From positions 1 through 64,000 of the forward strand of contig CANTFK010000343.1 of assembly GCA_947646735.1 (NCBI GenBank): a stretch of 64,000 bases of DNA, written 5' to 3'. Of the stretch, positions 43,145 to 53,768 are shown piece by piece (the stretch's first letter is position 1; each line of letters starts with the position of its first letter). The stretch comes from Peronospora farinosa. Taxonomy: Eukaryota; Oomycota; Peronosporomycetes; Peronosporales; Peronosporaceae. A model generated the notes under the pieces. It was not told the origin of the DNA, did no database searches, and worked only from the letters and a program-made list of their open reading frames with translations. The translations under genes and the position numbers were made by a program.

Positions 43145-43543
43145 TGGAAGAATTCTACAACATGATACGCAAGTGGTATGTCCCAACCAAGCATGCTGGA
43201 ATGCTTCCGCCGAAGGCTGAAAAAATGTTAAACTAGGACGCTCGCCAGGTTGGAATCTGGTACGAGCCGAGCGTTCTAGGCTCTGCATTTATGCATTTGT
43301 GGAAAGAAGATCGACAGATCAGGGCTTTAACACTCAGATCGACACGAATAATACATGTGAAGATTCAAAATTTCTGCGTTCAATATCAAGCGTCGTAAGA
43401 GTTGATGAATATGCCCGATCGCTTGCGAAAATGAAGCTCGACTTAGCACCAGTTGAATCACGCGGATATTGGAAATATCATACCCCAGGAAAATGGTTCA
43501 AGCAAGCCAAGGCAACGGGCAAGATCAACAATGAAAGGCGAAT
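43145..43543 (+). other. Gypsy D gag-protease junction
   Basis: Broken coding remnant. A knuckle-like region continues after 43144, and 43299-43604 encodes a basic segment with SRGYWKYHTPGKWFK leading to the protease. Frame changes prevent a single reading. Confidence 0.5.
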
Positions 43544-44788
43544 ATGTTGTTTGATTCTGGAGCCGAAGTCTCAATCGTCGACACCACCTTTGCTCGTAAG
43601 GTAGGATGTGTCATTGACGAGAGTCAGAGGCAAGAATGTGTTGGGATTGGTGAGAACACATACATGACGGACGGTCGTACAAGAATCAAGATCACGCTGA
43701 ATGGATCGCTAGTCTATTATTTTGATGCTTGGGTAGGAGATCAAGTAGGTCAAGACGCGATCCTAGGAATGGATTTCATGGTCCCAGCTGGAATACGCCT
43801 GGATTTAGCAGATGGAACACTTTGTTTGCCTGATGAGGTCAGGATACTTCTGAATGGACGAAGACCCCCTTACCGGGCGACCATACAAGCGATCACAAAT
43901 CCAGATCAATATGTGGTGATTCCCGTGGGCAAATCGACCGAAGTGAAGATCGGAGTTAGTCCTCCTAAAGCCAAGATCTGGGTGAGGCGCGATCCGAAGT
44001 GGGTACCTACAGTAACTACGGGACCAGGTCAGATCAAGTATCTACAGCTGACCAATATCGGCGATCAAGAAGTGACTTTAAGTCATGGATCACCATTAGG
44101 TTGGTGGATGGTCGCTGATATGATACCTCGGTCCCCAGGATATGTCTCGGTGGGATCGCGTCGGTATAACGAATGGCAGACATTAGCGTTCGAAGCGACA
44201 ACGGATCGAGAAGAAGAACTACTGGAGGAATATACCGGACCGCTAGTGGACCATCCTTCGTACACTACGCCGAAGTGGATCTTAACACGCTCAAAAGAAG
44301 AAGCAGAAGAAAGGACTACGGAATCGGTGAAACCCACGACACGATCCAATGATGAATGCGATGCGATAAGAGGAATCGGTGGCAACAATGTAGAAGATCG
44401 GGTGATCGAAGATGAAAGCGAGCAAGTAGCGCAATCTCCATGGGTAATCAATGCGATCAGAGGGATGTCAAATGTCGATCACGTGAAAGGGCCGTGGGGT
44501 GAAGATAATCACACTCACAATAACTATACACCGAAATGTATGGAGCGCGATCCGACAATTAATGACCGCGATCTGGCTGATCTGGATCGCGATGACCCCG
44601 ATCCGACAATTGAGGACTGCGATCTGGCCAATCCGGTAGTTAATGACCGCGATCTGGCTGATCTAGCAATCAATGACGCGATCTGGCCGATCCGGATCGC
44701 GATGACTGCGATCTGGTCGATCTGGATCGCGATCTGCGAGAACAGGAGCAAGCTAGTGATACTACTATCAACGACGAATGTATTCTAG
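43544..44788 (+). CDS. Gypsy D aspartic protease and long acidic linker
   Basis: MLFDSGAEVSIVDTTFARKV carries the DSG active site, and AILGMDFMVPAGIRLDL is the ILG second half of the fold. Then come a beta-rich stretch (YRATIQAITNPDQYVVIPVG) and an acidic linker with repeated DRDLADL units (44540-44740). Open over 414 codons, the longest intact gag-pol segment before RT. A frame change of the element is needed to enter RT at about 44800, either ancestral or by mutation. Confidence 0.75.
   Translation: MLFDSGAEVSIVDTTFARKVGCVIDESQRQECVGIGENTYMTDGRTRIKITLNGSLVYYFDAWVGDQVGQDAILGMDFMVPAGIRLDLADGTLCLPDEVRILLNGRRPPYRATIQAITNPDQYVVIPVGKSTEVKIGVSPPKAKIWVRRDPKWVPTVTTGPGQIKYLQLTNIGDQEVTLSHGSPLGWWMVADMIPRSPGYVSVGSRRYNEWQTLAFEATTDREEELLEEYTGPLVDHPSYTTPKWILTRSKEEAEERTTESVKPTTRSNDECDAIRGIGGNNVEDRVIEDESEQVAQSPWVINAIRGMSNVDHVKGPWGEDNHTHNNYTPKCMERDPTINDRDLADLDRDDPDPTIEDCDLANPVVNDRDLADLAINDAIWPIRIAMTAIWSIWIAICENRSKLVILLSTTNVF
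44540..44740 (+). repeat. GATC-rich tandem units in the D linker
   Basis: Degenerate copies of AATGACCGCGATCTGGCTGA-like units encode repeated NDRDLADL in the protease-RT linker. Confidence 0.7.
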
Positions 44789-44805
44789 CCGGAGGAAGTG
44801 TAAAG

Positions 44806-46392
44806 ATGAAGCCTGAAGACTCGATGTATTGTCACGAGAGTGGTGAATTGTATGCCGAAGATGTGGATCAGCATATGGCTGTCTTGCCTGAGATTGTGTC
44901 ATCCACCGAAGAAGTTACGATTGATGATATCCAAGTGGGCGATCCGGGAGTTCCTTTAACCAAGGACCAAGAAGGTCTACGGCAATTAATTTGGGCGAAC
45001 CGACACTTACTCATTGGCAAAGGAAACGCGCTTCCTCCTGCAGCTCGAGGAGCAGTATGTGATATCGATGTTGGTGGAGCACACCCGATCGCACAACGAG
45101 TACGACCGGTCGCTCCCAAATTTCGCGAGAAGTTAGCTGACCTAATCAAAGGATTACTATCAGCCAGGATTATCCAGCCGTCGGCATCACCATGGGCTTC
45201 GCCGATTGTGGTAATCATAAAAAAGAATGGTGTCGACATCCGGTTATGTATTGACTATCGGCGGGTGAATCAACTCACGAGATTGATGGTGTATCCTATG
45301 CCGCTGATTAGCGAGTTGTTGCAAGATATGGATAAAGCTATGTGGTATTGTTCGTTGGATATGGCCAGTGGAATTTGGGTCGTGGAAATGACCGAGCGAG
45401 CAAGGATGATTTCTGCTTTTATCACGCCGTCAGGCCTGTTCGAGTATTTACGAATGCCGTTTGGGCTAAAAAACGCTCCGCAGATTTACCAACGTCTAAT
45501 TGATAATGCACTGTATGGATACCTCAAGATCGGTACGGATCCAAACGCAATTGCCACAGGATCACTCGACTCCGCTGATACGGTAACGGGATCGCCAAAG
45601 CTGGTTGATGTATTCACAGAAGGCGAACCGGATACTAGCCAGAAGCCATATGTGCTTGGCCGAAGGTCATATATTGATGACATACTAATTCCAGCAACAT
45701 CGTGGGCCTCCTTATATGATAAGGTAAAGCGATTGCTAGAAGTATGCAACGAATGGAATTTGTCGATCAGTCTCGCTAAAAGTTTTTGGGGACGACGTAA
45801 GGTGGACTACCTGGGTCATCAAGTATCACTTGCAGGAATCGAAGCTAATCCAAAGGATTTGGGATCGCTGGTGAATATTCCGTTCCCAAAAACGTTGCGA
45901 TCGATGCAATCGTTTCTGGGAAGCTTGAATTACTATAGTCGATTTGTCGAAGAATTTGCGATTTATGCGTCAGTACTATATGAATTACGGGAAGCAGATT
46001 TCCACGAAATTCGCTGTTTTGATAAGATGAATGCATTGGATTCAACTGTCGCAACCAGGAATGATTCAGATCAAAAGTTCGATATTGGGGACGATCCAGA
46101 TCCAGAAGGATGGACTCGATGGGAAAAAGCGATGATCGCATTTACCATGTTGAAAGCCAAGATCGCTAATACCCCGATCCTCAGACACTTCGATCCAGAT
46201 CGGCCTCCGATAATTGTCGTATATGCGAGTAAATGGGCAGTTTCAGCAGCTTTATTGCAGGAGTATGATGGTATATATTGGCCAGTGACTTTTAAAAGCC
46301 GAACGCTGAAGCCTAATGAAATCAATTACGGAATGGTCGAGAAGGAGATACTAGCATTACTTCGATTTTGGATATATGTTATTGCATGCTAG
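44806..46392 (+). CDS. Gypsy D reverse transcriptase and first (degenerate) RNase H
   Basis: Open over 528 codons. RT: ARIIQPSASPWASPIVVI, DIRLCIDYRRVNQLT, SLDMASGIWVVEM, MPFGLKNAPQIYQRLID and the catalytic YIDD box (45671-45682). Between QRLIDNALYGYLKI and YIDD lies an insertion of about 45 residues (GTDPNAIATGSLDSAD...) absent from A-C. Thumb: KVDYLGHQVSLAGIEANPK, FLGSLNYYSRFV. The first RNase H has VVYASKWAVSAALLQ, where Tyr replaces the first catalytic Asp, and NYGMVEKEILALL. It is likely inactive, serving as a tether. Confidence 0.88.
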   Translation: MKPEDSMYCHESGELYAEDVDQHMAVLPEIVSSTEEVTIDDIQVGDPGVPLTKDQEGLRQLIWANRHLLIGKGNALPPAARGAVCDIDVGGAHPIAQRVRPVAPKFREKLADLIKGLLSARIIQPSASPWASPIVVIIKKNGVDIRLCIDYRRVNQLTRLMVYPMPLISELLQDMDKAMWYCSLDMASGIWVVEMTERARMISAFITPSGLFEYLRMPFGLKNAPQIYQRLIDNALYGYLKIGTDPNAIATGSLDSADTVTGSPKLVDVFTEGEPDTSQKPYVLGRRSYIDDILIPATSWASLYDKVKRLLEVCNEWNLSISLAKSFWGRRKVDYLGHQVSLAGIEANPKDLGSLVNIPFPKTLRSMQSFLGSLNYYSRFVEEFAIYASVLYELREADFHEIRCFDKMNALDSTVATRNDSDQKFDIGDDPDPEGWTRWEKAMIAFTMLKAKIANTPILRHFDPDRPPIIVVYASKWAVSAALLQEYDGIYWPVTFKSRTLKPNEINYGMVEKEILALLRFWIYVIAC

Positions 46393-46659
46393 TCTCGCGA
46401 GAGATTAAAGTTTTTACGCGGTTCTCGACGATGGCCTGGTTGGTGCAATCCTCCGGTCTCAATGGCAGGCTAGGTAGGTGGGCCGCATTATTATCGACCT
46501 GGACTTTGGAGATCAAGAAATGTGAAAAGGGCGAAGATGAAATACTTGGTGCCCTGGCTGCAAGTGTGACTCCCCGTGAAGAAGTCGATGAAGTGTTGAT
46601 TGCGATCGCTCCCCGGAAACAGCCAAGGCAAACTCTAAGTATGCCACCGCCTACGGTGG

Positions 46660-47100
46660 AAGAAGATGAAAGTCTCCTGGTCGTCAGTTTCGATGGATCG
46701 GCACGAACCAAGCGAAAGGGTGGAGCATACAGTGCGATAATATGGAAACTTCCTGAGTGAACTATCGTGGCTGCTGCATCGGAATATGCAACGGACTTAA
46801 CAGTGAACGAAGCCGAATATCGGGGTTTACTATTAGGCTTTGATCTGTTGGAGAATCAGACTAGGGGACGCGCTATCATTTGTGGCGACTCAACCTAGTG
46901 ATTCGACAGATGCGGGGTGAAATCGATTGCAAGGCTCCTGGACTGCAGTTGTTGCGACAGAAAGCAATAGAGAAGCTTCGATCATGGCCGATCCATGAGT
47001 TCTTACACATGAAATGCGACTGGAACCAAAGTGCAGATCGACTGGCGAGTACTGCTTTACAGAAGGAACAAGGTGTGGTCATCACTTCGGAAGGAGATCG
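46660..47100 (+). pseudogene. Gypsy D second RNase H (RNase HI type)
   Basis: All catalytic landmarks of an RNase HI are present: LVVSFDGSARTKRKGGAYSA (first Asp near 46693), LTVNEAEYRGLLLGFDLL (Glu), IICGDS with LVIRQMRGEIDCKAPG (second Asp) and HMKCDWNQSADRLAS (His and final Asp). A stop at 46758-46760 (TGA, at a Trp position) and a frameshift at about 46890 break it. A second RNase H after a weakened first one is known from plant Tat-lineage Gypsy elements. Confidence 0.8.
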
Positions 47101-48260
47101 CCAAGATCTCATTACTCTTAATAGACTGGATGAGTTGTTGAAGTCGAAGCAGACCGAATCGGTGGTTAAAGCGACTGCGATTACCAGAGAAACCCGGAGA
47201 AGACGTCAACCACCCGAGATCTTGCAAGAAGAATTTGTGCAGCAAATGCGAAGTGAACGTATACGACAAGCTCAAGATGAGGAATGTTGGATCGCTAACC
47301 TAAAGATTTTTCTGATTGGTGATATAACGAATCTCAGTATGGAAGAAGCGAAGTCATGCGCCAAGATTGCAAGCGATTATGAGGTGGATGAAAGCGATAT
47401 TCTATATTTTTGCCCGGGAGCTGTGAAAATTTCGGACTGATCTCGATGGAATTGCTCGTTTGGTGGTGCCAGAAACTCTTCAGCAAGATTTTCTACATCA
47501 CTACCATACCAGTTTGGAAGGAGGGCACCAGGGAATCGGTAGGACGTATCAACGGATCCGATCTCGTTTTCATTGGAGAGGCCTGTATCGCAGTGTACAA
47601 TGATATGTGAGCGAATGCACTGACTGCGAGACTGGAAAAGGACGTCCGGTTATTAATGAAGAGTCTCCGGGAAATTTACAAGCTACTTATCCGTTCCAGA
47701 TTATTGCCATGGATCATATTCCGTCGCTGCCTAGATCTTTCAAAGGCAACACTGAATTGTTGATCTGGGTCGATCTCTTTTCGGGCTATGTGGTTGCCAA
47801 GGCGAGCAAATCTAGAACAGCTCAGACGATCGCCGAAAATTACGAGGAGTGTATCTTTCGACGATTCGGTGCGAGTGAAGCGATACGGCACGATCGAGAG
47901 CCCGGGTTTATGTCGGATTTTTTTCGTGCGTTCAATCGACTTATTGGGCAAAGGCAAAGGGCAACGATGGCATATCGCCCTCAAGCGAATGGAACTGCGG
48001 AACGTATGGTGCAAACTCTGACTCGTGCATTAAAGATGTATGTCTCTGACGTTAATCAACAAGACTGGGATGAGTATGCCGAACGTCTAACTTTCGCAAT
48101 CAATACCGCTCAAGATCGGGTGCGCGGCGAAACGCCATTTTTCTTGATTCATGGTTGGGACCCGAGATCTACGTTGGAAGCTACGTTACCGTTAGGAAGT
48201 ACTAGGCGTCGAGATCGCGATCCACGTAGGTGGCGATATCATATTCAGCGGCATTATTAG
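47101..48260 (+). pseudogene. Gypsy D integrase
   Basis: Linker to 47440. The zinc domain FLHHYHTSLEGGHQGIGRTY with CTDCETGKG (HHCC) includes a TGA at about 47602. Core (47607-48260): AMDHIPSLP, IRHDREPGF and ANGTAERMV give D-D-E. TAG 48258-48260 interrupts, but the same frame continues to the chromodomain. Confidence 0.85.
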
Positions 48261-48827
48261 CGGGCGAGAGAAGCAGTAAATGAGAGACTCAGGACTGCGA
48301 TCCAAACACGTGCTGATCGCCACAACGAAGATCTCAAGCCTCACGAAATTGAGTCAGGGGCGCAAGTCTGGTTATATTTGGATCGTGTGAAAGAAGGGTA
48401 CGCTCGAAAGCTAGCACATATGTGGCATGGACCTTTTCGAGTAAAAGAAATGTGTGGAGATCACGCTGTCCGACTGGAGATTGCTGGTACGCCATATCGA
48501 TTATTTCCCGTCGTACATATATCCAAGTTGAAGAAAGTGAAGACGTTCCCTGATCGTCCAAAACATTTGCTGACGATCGAAGAAGAATATCGATTCGATT
48601 TTGATGAAGCGCTTTTGCCAAAAGACAGTTTTGAAGGTAATCTGGGAGACGATGAATTCCAAGTGGAAAAGATTGTGGATGTACGATCTGATAGAAAGAC
48701 ACGTTTTGGACGAGTACATAGACAGTTTAAAGTCTACTGGAAAGGTCATGCTAACCCATCCTGGGTGGACGAAGCCGACTTAAATTGTGGTGCCCTATTG
48801 CGAGATTTTGAACGTGGCAAAAATTAG
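48261..48827 (+). CDS. Gypsy D integrase tail and chromodomain
   Basis: Continues the integrase frame after a TAG. REAVNERLRTAIQTRADRHN helix, GAQVWLYLDRVKEG, HMWHGPFRVKEMCGDHAVRL (GPY/F type) and PVVHISKLKKVKTFPDRP. It ends in a chromodomain: FQVEKIVDVRSDRKTRFGRV with QFKVYWKGHANPSWVDEADL. The chromodomain likely reads histone H3 methylation. Confidence 0.8.
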   Translation, partial: RAREAVNERLRTAIQTRADRHNEDLKPHEIESGAQVWLYLDRVKEGYARKLAHMWHGPFRVKEMCGDHAVRLEIAGTPYRLFPVVHISKLKKVKTFPDRPKHLLTIEEEYRFDFDEALLPKDSFEGNLGDDEFQVEKIVDVRSDRKTRFGRVHRQFKVYWKGHANPSWVDEADLNCGALLRDFERGKN

Positions 48828-49401
48828 CCGGAATCGTTTTGAAGTGATGCAATCACATGAAGAGGGATCTGGTGGCTAACGAAGATCGAGTTTTGGGGAT
48901 GGTATAATATGCAAGAAGGTTGCATAGGATGGTGGAAAGGAAATTTGTGTGTAATGAGTATGGCGATCGAAGGTCTGGAAGACGAGATCGCGGCTAAAGA
49001 AGCCCAACAAAAGAAGACAATTTTAACGGAAAGGAGGAACAAAATGGAATTGTATTGAACGATCAAGAAGTGTTATCGGATCCCGACTGCTGTTTGGGAA
49101 AGAATTTACTGGATAAACGGGCGAGGGATGAACCGGGGTGATCTGCGATTGAGGACCGATATTGGTTCCGTCAAGGCTCCGCAGAATCCAATAACGACAG
49201 TGCAGTAATCAGGTTGGGAATGTTTTTCTGCTTGCAATCCAAACCAGGATACCATGGTCGCACTTCTGCGTACACTGGAAAGTGGAGGAAGTATGGATCG
49301 AACAAAATATCCAGATCACAGTGTCCTTCGATCATCCCTTGGAGAATAACGCGAAGAATAGTCTTCCAGCGGGGTCCAGATCTCGACCGACGCTGCTTGC
49401 G
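48828..49401. other. Spacer between D pol and antisense ORF ends
   Basis: Convergent 3' ends of pol (plus) and the antisense ORF (minus). No ORF or motif recognised. Confidence 0.5.
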
Positions 49402-51569
49402 TTACTGACAAAATTGCGCCAGCTCTGGATACTCCTTCCGAAGTTCGCGGGAGATATACAGGAAGTGGGTTGCCTCCCACAAGGCTTGCCTATGGCGATC
49501 TTCATATTCCAGGTAAATGTCCGCCAGATCTTTGAACCAACCGGTCAGAGGGAAAGCGATGGGAGCAATCGGCCGACGAGTGACGTTCCACGGTTTCTGA
49601 TCGTAAAGCGCAGTAACTTGTGCCGGGGTGATCAGTCGGGGAATCCACTCAGAATCAAGAAGAGATTTGGGATTGGCTTCAGGGGTGAAGATATACCCTC
49701 TCGGTCGGGACAAGTGTCGATAGAAGAACTCCACTCCCAATTCGGCAACACTGGTCAGACTGACCCGTCGGGCGGACCATGGAGCGACCTGAGTCGACGA
49801 TCGGGGCTTTCGCTCACGATATCCTGGGATCCACGCATCACGTGATTTTTGGAGATCAGGCATGTCGGCGTATTGAGCGGGAGTGAGCAACTTGTTTATA
49901 TCTTCACGGATGTCACTGGAAACGCTAATCTTCCCGTCCGAGTCGCTAGAAGGTTCGCCAAAAAGGTCGACCTTAGAAATCTTGGTCGTAAGGCTAGGGG
50001 GCGTAGCAGGACTCGAGACTGGGGATTTTTGGAGGGTGGGCTACCATTGTGAATTATGATAGGGGACTGAGACGGTGTTGCCAGAGAGTTTCGTCGTAAT
50101 GTTGCGACGCCTCGCGGTTGAACGCGATCCGGATAGAGCAGCAAGTGTAGCGTCCTCGGGATCGGAAGACCAGCCGTCATACTCAGAGTCAGGCGAAGGC
50201 GAGGGACACGTTTTGCGTTTCTTTTTAGCTTTCGACGAAACATTGGGTCGCGTTGTAATAACGGATCGCACCGACTTGGCAGACCGTTCTGAGGTACCAG
50301 ATCGCGTTAAATTACCAGATCGCGGCGGAGTACCAGATCGCGTTAAATTACCAGATCGCGGCGGAGTACCAGATCGCGTTAGAGTACCAGATCGCGCTGA
50401 AGTATCAGATCGCGCCGGAGTACCAGATCGCGGGGAATTCCAGATCGCGCTGAAGTGCCAGATCGTACCAAAGTATTAGACTGTGCCGAAGTACCGGATT
50501 GTGCCGGAATTTCAGATCGCGTCGAAGTCCCAGATCGCGCTGGAATGCCAGATCCCTCCGAGGTCGCAGATTGAGCAGAAGTACCGGAAGCGCTGCGGGG
50601 ACGTTTACAGGGGACGTCCAGAGTCGGTGAAGATGACGCACGTTTGCGATTGGGTGACGAGGGATTGGAAAGCGCGAGAAGGCTAGTCGGAGAAGGAAGT
50701 AAGCCCGTAGCCAATTCTGCCAGATGCGAACGAAGTAAATCTCGATCCTGGATGGCCAGATCGCGCTCTGCCTCTCGATCTGCAACTTCGGTACGAAGTC
50801 GATCCAAAGCTGCGTCGCTCCGAATACTCGTACTCAGGAGGCGATCATGATCAAGCTCGAGCGCGCTCAGTGTCTCTTGCAGTTGTTTCGCGGCTCGCTG
50901 GGCCTGAGAACGAGCTTTCTTGTACTTGGATGCCTTGCTTTTCATGCGTCGAAAGTCAGCGGCCAAAGCACTGTCTGCTGTATTACGCTGTTGCGAGATG
51001 GAGTCCAGTTGCTGTTGGAGGGACGCGATCTGCTGCCGGAATTTTCCTTCCAGAGTTCGCTGAAGATTGGCCGCCTCACGGCGGAATTTATCCTGCAGTC
51101 GATGTTTCTCTGCATTGGCTCGAAACAAGGCATTCTTCAAATCGGTGATCTCCTGATACTGATCCGTTAGCTGGTTCAGTTCTTCGTCGAGACCTTCGGC
51201 CATGTGGAATGCGGCATCAAGTTGTTGACGCAACTCTTCATCTCGACGCAAGACGAATGTGCACAGTCGAGGCACCAACTCGTGATACGAGTTGAGTTCC
51301 GTCTCCAGCTGATTTCCACGAAATTCCTGCTCCTGCAAGGCATTTTCCATGGAGTGATAGCTTTCCACGATGGTATCCTGGGCTTCCAGGCGGTCATACA
51401 ATGAAGAAACCAACGAGATCGCGTTCCGACGATCTGCAACGGGAGGAAGGATTATCCGGGTAGACGGGAGGAGGATACGCGATCCGGTAGAGGAATCCAT
51501 CGTTGGATCGCGCGTAACGAGCACACCAGTTTGGGGGTGGCGATCGTTTTCGGGTGTAGATCTGGCCAT
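49402..51569 (-). pseudogene. Antisense ORF of Gypsy D (about 722 codons, unknown protein)
   Basis: ATG 51569 (MARSTPENDRHPQTG) opens a frame that also extends, without ATG, into the 3' LTR. A long coiled coil (about 51400-50750: ALQEQEFRGNQLETELNSYH, then repeated KARSQAQRAAKQLQETLS) is followed by NRKRASSS and a repeat of (S/P)ARSGT hexapeptides (50279-50580). Then come a basic KAKKKRK patch, acidic DSEYDGWSSDPED, and a possible globular end: VDLFGEPSSDSDG, WNVTRRPIAPIAFPLTGWF, DIYLEYEDRHRQALWEATHF. Only one frameshift (about 50440, inside the repeat) and one TAG (50041-50043) break it, about as few per kb as pol. Nuclear, DNA- or chromatin-related function is conceivable but unproven. Confidence 0.65.
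50279..50580 (-). repeat. 18-bp minisatellite in the D antisense ORF
   Basis: About 16 copies of ACCAGATCGCGNNGNAGT-like units, each coding six residues (T/I-S/P-A-R/Q-S-G) on the minus strand. The unit length keeps frame; one unit has lost a base and shifts it. Confidence 0.85.
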
Positions 51570-51654
51570 AAGGGAAGAAGTGACGAGAAGAGTGAAGCGA
51601 GACAGTGCACAGTTAGGCCAACACTGTATGTGGGCTATCGGTGCAGGGGACGAT

Positions 51655-52986
51655 TGTGGCGAAGTGAAGGAGTGAATTTCGCCAAGTGTGATCGCATATT
51701 TTCGGTTAAGTCCGAAATGGCCAATATTAATGAGTCGCGATCTCGTGGCCAATATTGATGAGTCGCGATCTCGCAGAAAGTTTTCAAGACGATGTCAAAT
51801 AGGATGGAAAACAGTGAATGGAGTAGTTTGCACTTCTATGTGGGGTCAAATATGGCCTAGAAACTACGCTATTGCGATCTCCAGTATTTCCGATGGCGAT
51901 CCGCGTGAACGCGGTCGCTAAGGAGGAAGATGGGTACATCCAAGCATGTGGAGGACGGTCTGGTGTGGATCACGTCGCTATGGAGGACTGGAAAGGTGGA
52001 TATGACATGTCACATAGATGAACTATCTCACATGACCTGAGAAACGGTGAAGAGGACAAGTCATGATCCGGCGGATCGCGATCCGATGCTAATTATTAGT
52101 ATCGCGATCCGATATTAGTTATTAGTACCGCGATCCGATATTAATTATTTAGTATCGCGATCCGATATTAATTATTAGTACCGCGATCTGGTATTAATTA
52201 TTTAGTACCGCGATCTAGTATTAATTATTTAGTACCGCGATCCGATACTAATTATTTAGTACCGCGATCTGGTACTAAAATGGTATTATATCCGAGCGAG
52301 GTAGCGATCCAGATCGCGGCGATATTGGAGTGGACCACATTACAAGATCTGATTTTTCCGAAAGGGCGATACGTGGCAACAGATCCTGAGCTACAGATAG
52401 CCAAGATCATAGGTTTTGGTATTTGATTGGTCAACATTAACAGAGTTCAATTTGCTTCTAAGTACACGTGTCGACTTCTCTTCCGGGCTGGATTCTTTGG
52501 CCTCCCGACGTCTCAAGGAAGTCTACCTACTACGCAAGTCATATCCCTGGATTGTTTGGCCAGGGATTGCAAGAATTCTCAACAAAACAAATCAAGCTGC
52601 GATTGGACGCAGAGGACTAAGAAGCCCAGATACAAGATCGCAAGACGGCTCAAGTGGTCAGAAGGCAAGCGGATCAAGTATCTACATTTTTGGACAAGGC
52701 GATCTCAAGGGAGATCAGGGCGACTCAAATAGAGCACCCCAATAACAACTGCGATCTTGTGAGGAATTCCACGCGATCGCCCCCCCCCCCACCTATCCCT
52801 AACACAATCAAGTTCAACATCGACTCAAGTCTACCGAGAAGAGAGCAACCCGCCCTACCGACGGGTACACAAGGTGAGGAAGGCTATACACACGGAATCG
52901 GGGTACCCCCTCCGTTAGTCGGTCGTCCGGGCGCCAGTGGAGAGTTGGGATCGCATCAGCAATTTTGCGAATCCCACTCCACCACA
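51655..52986 (+). repeat. 3' LTR of Gypsy D
   Basis: A near-identical copy of 39618-40948, with the tandem array at 52083-52275. Confidence 0.95.
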
Positions 52987-53089
52987 TGCCTGCCACTCCA
53001 CCGAGGTGAGATGTATAAAAAACAGAATGCTCCAGCGAGACCGCTGGAGCCACCGAAGACTCGCCCATGTTCATCTCGAATCTGATCAT
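52987..53089 (-). pseudogene. Gypsy C gag N-terminus
   Basis: ATG 53089 (MIRFEMNMGESSVAPAV) reads 34 codons to the D insertion point. The remainder lies at 39613 and below. Confidence 0.7.
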
Positions 53090-53105
53090 TGGAAGGACTA
53101 CGAAG

Positions 53106-53113
53106 TGTTACCA
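53106..53113 (-). other. Primer binding site of Gypsy C
   Basis: TGGTAACA on the minus strand, two bases inside the 5' LTR; one base different from the TGGTAGCA of A and B. Confidence 0.5.
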
Positions 53114-53115
53114 GG

Positions 53116-53435
53116 TGTAACGGGCTAAGGACCCGTTACCGTCTTACACTAAAAGGGCGTTGAGGAAGCGCTCTTAATTAACTCGTAAATATAACTCTGT
53201 TTTATTTTTGTTTTAGTTTTAATTCGCAGTAAGTGCGAATATGTTCCCTAGCTCATGGGAACCACTTAATGTGGAAGTCAATTTATTATTGGCTAATTAT
53301 TGGGTCTGGCACCCCAATAATAAACCAATAATAAAAATGACGCGCAGTATCAGCTAATCGGATACTGCCCTATGCCTACTTATGTAATTATGTATTAATC
53401 CTATAACTACTCATGTAATAGGTTGCCCCATTACA
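53116..53435 (-). repeat. 5' LTR of Gypsy C
   Basis: Pairs with 33060-33378. Followed by TSD CGTTA at 53436-53440. Confidence 0.95.
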
Positions 53436-53768
53436 CGTTAAGTAATAAATACGGTGGTCGACGATCCCTAACTTAACAGAGAACATAACTTATCAGATTT
53501 TGTGTATTGTACATAAGACAATTTGAATAATATAAAGCGGACCTGGGGAACTAGACCATCCCCACTTACCCCTCCAACCAACAAGAATCTAGCCCTATAA
53601 TTTAAACTGATGACAGAACTTAAGTCCCAGACTCCTTAATAATTTTGACCCGTGCCTAGAGGTGTGAGACATGTCGTCAGCTTGTTTTTTCTATGCTAAT
53701 AGTAAAGATATATGTTATTTACAGTGTTTAACAGTCTCTTACCTGTTAATGTACCTATACAGTTTAAG

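Larger units (their letters stand above)
39618..52986 (+). mobile_element. Ty3/Gypsy element D with dual RNase H, chromodomain and antisense ORF
   Basis: 13.4 kb with 1331/1332-bp LTRs that differ at about a dozen sites by eye. TSD TGCC is 4 bp (39614-39617 and 52987-52990). Order: LTR, PBS, gag with two zinc knuckles, protease, RT, first and second RNase H, integrase, chromodomain, long antisense ORF, LTR. It is inserted in gag of C. It is the innermost and apparently youngest layer. Confidence 0.95.
33060..53435 (-). mobile_element. Ty3/Gypsy chromodomain element C (minus), with D nested inside
   Basis: LTRs of 319 and 320 bp with a perfect TSD CGTTA (33055-33059 and 53436-53440). Without D it is about 7.0 kb. 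It lies 17 bp inside the left end of pogo P. Coding capacity on minus: gag (split by D), DSG protease, RT with YFDD, RNase H, integrase, chromodomain. There are many stops and frame changes, more than in D, fitting an older insertion. Confidence 0.95.

Noticed and set aside
49402..51569. Antisense ORF as an envelope gene
   Set aside because: No signal peptide or transmembrane segment, opposite orientation to gag-pol, and coiled-coil/basic composition.
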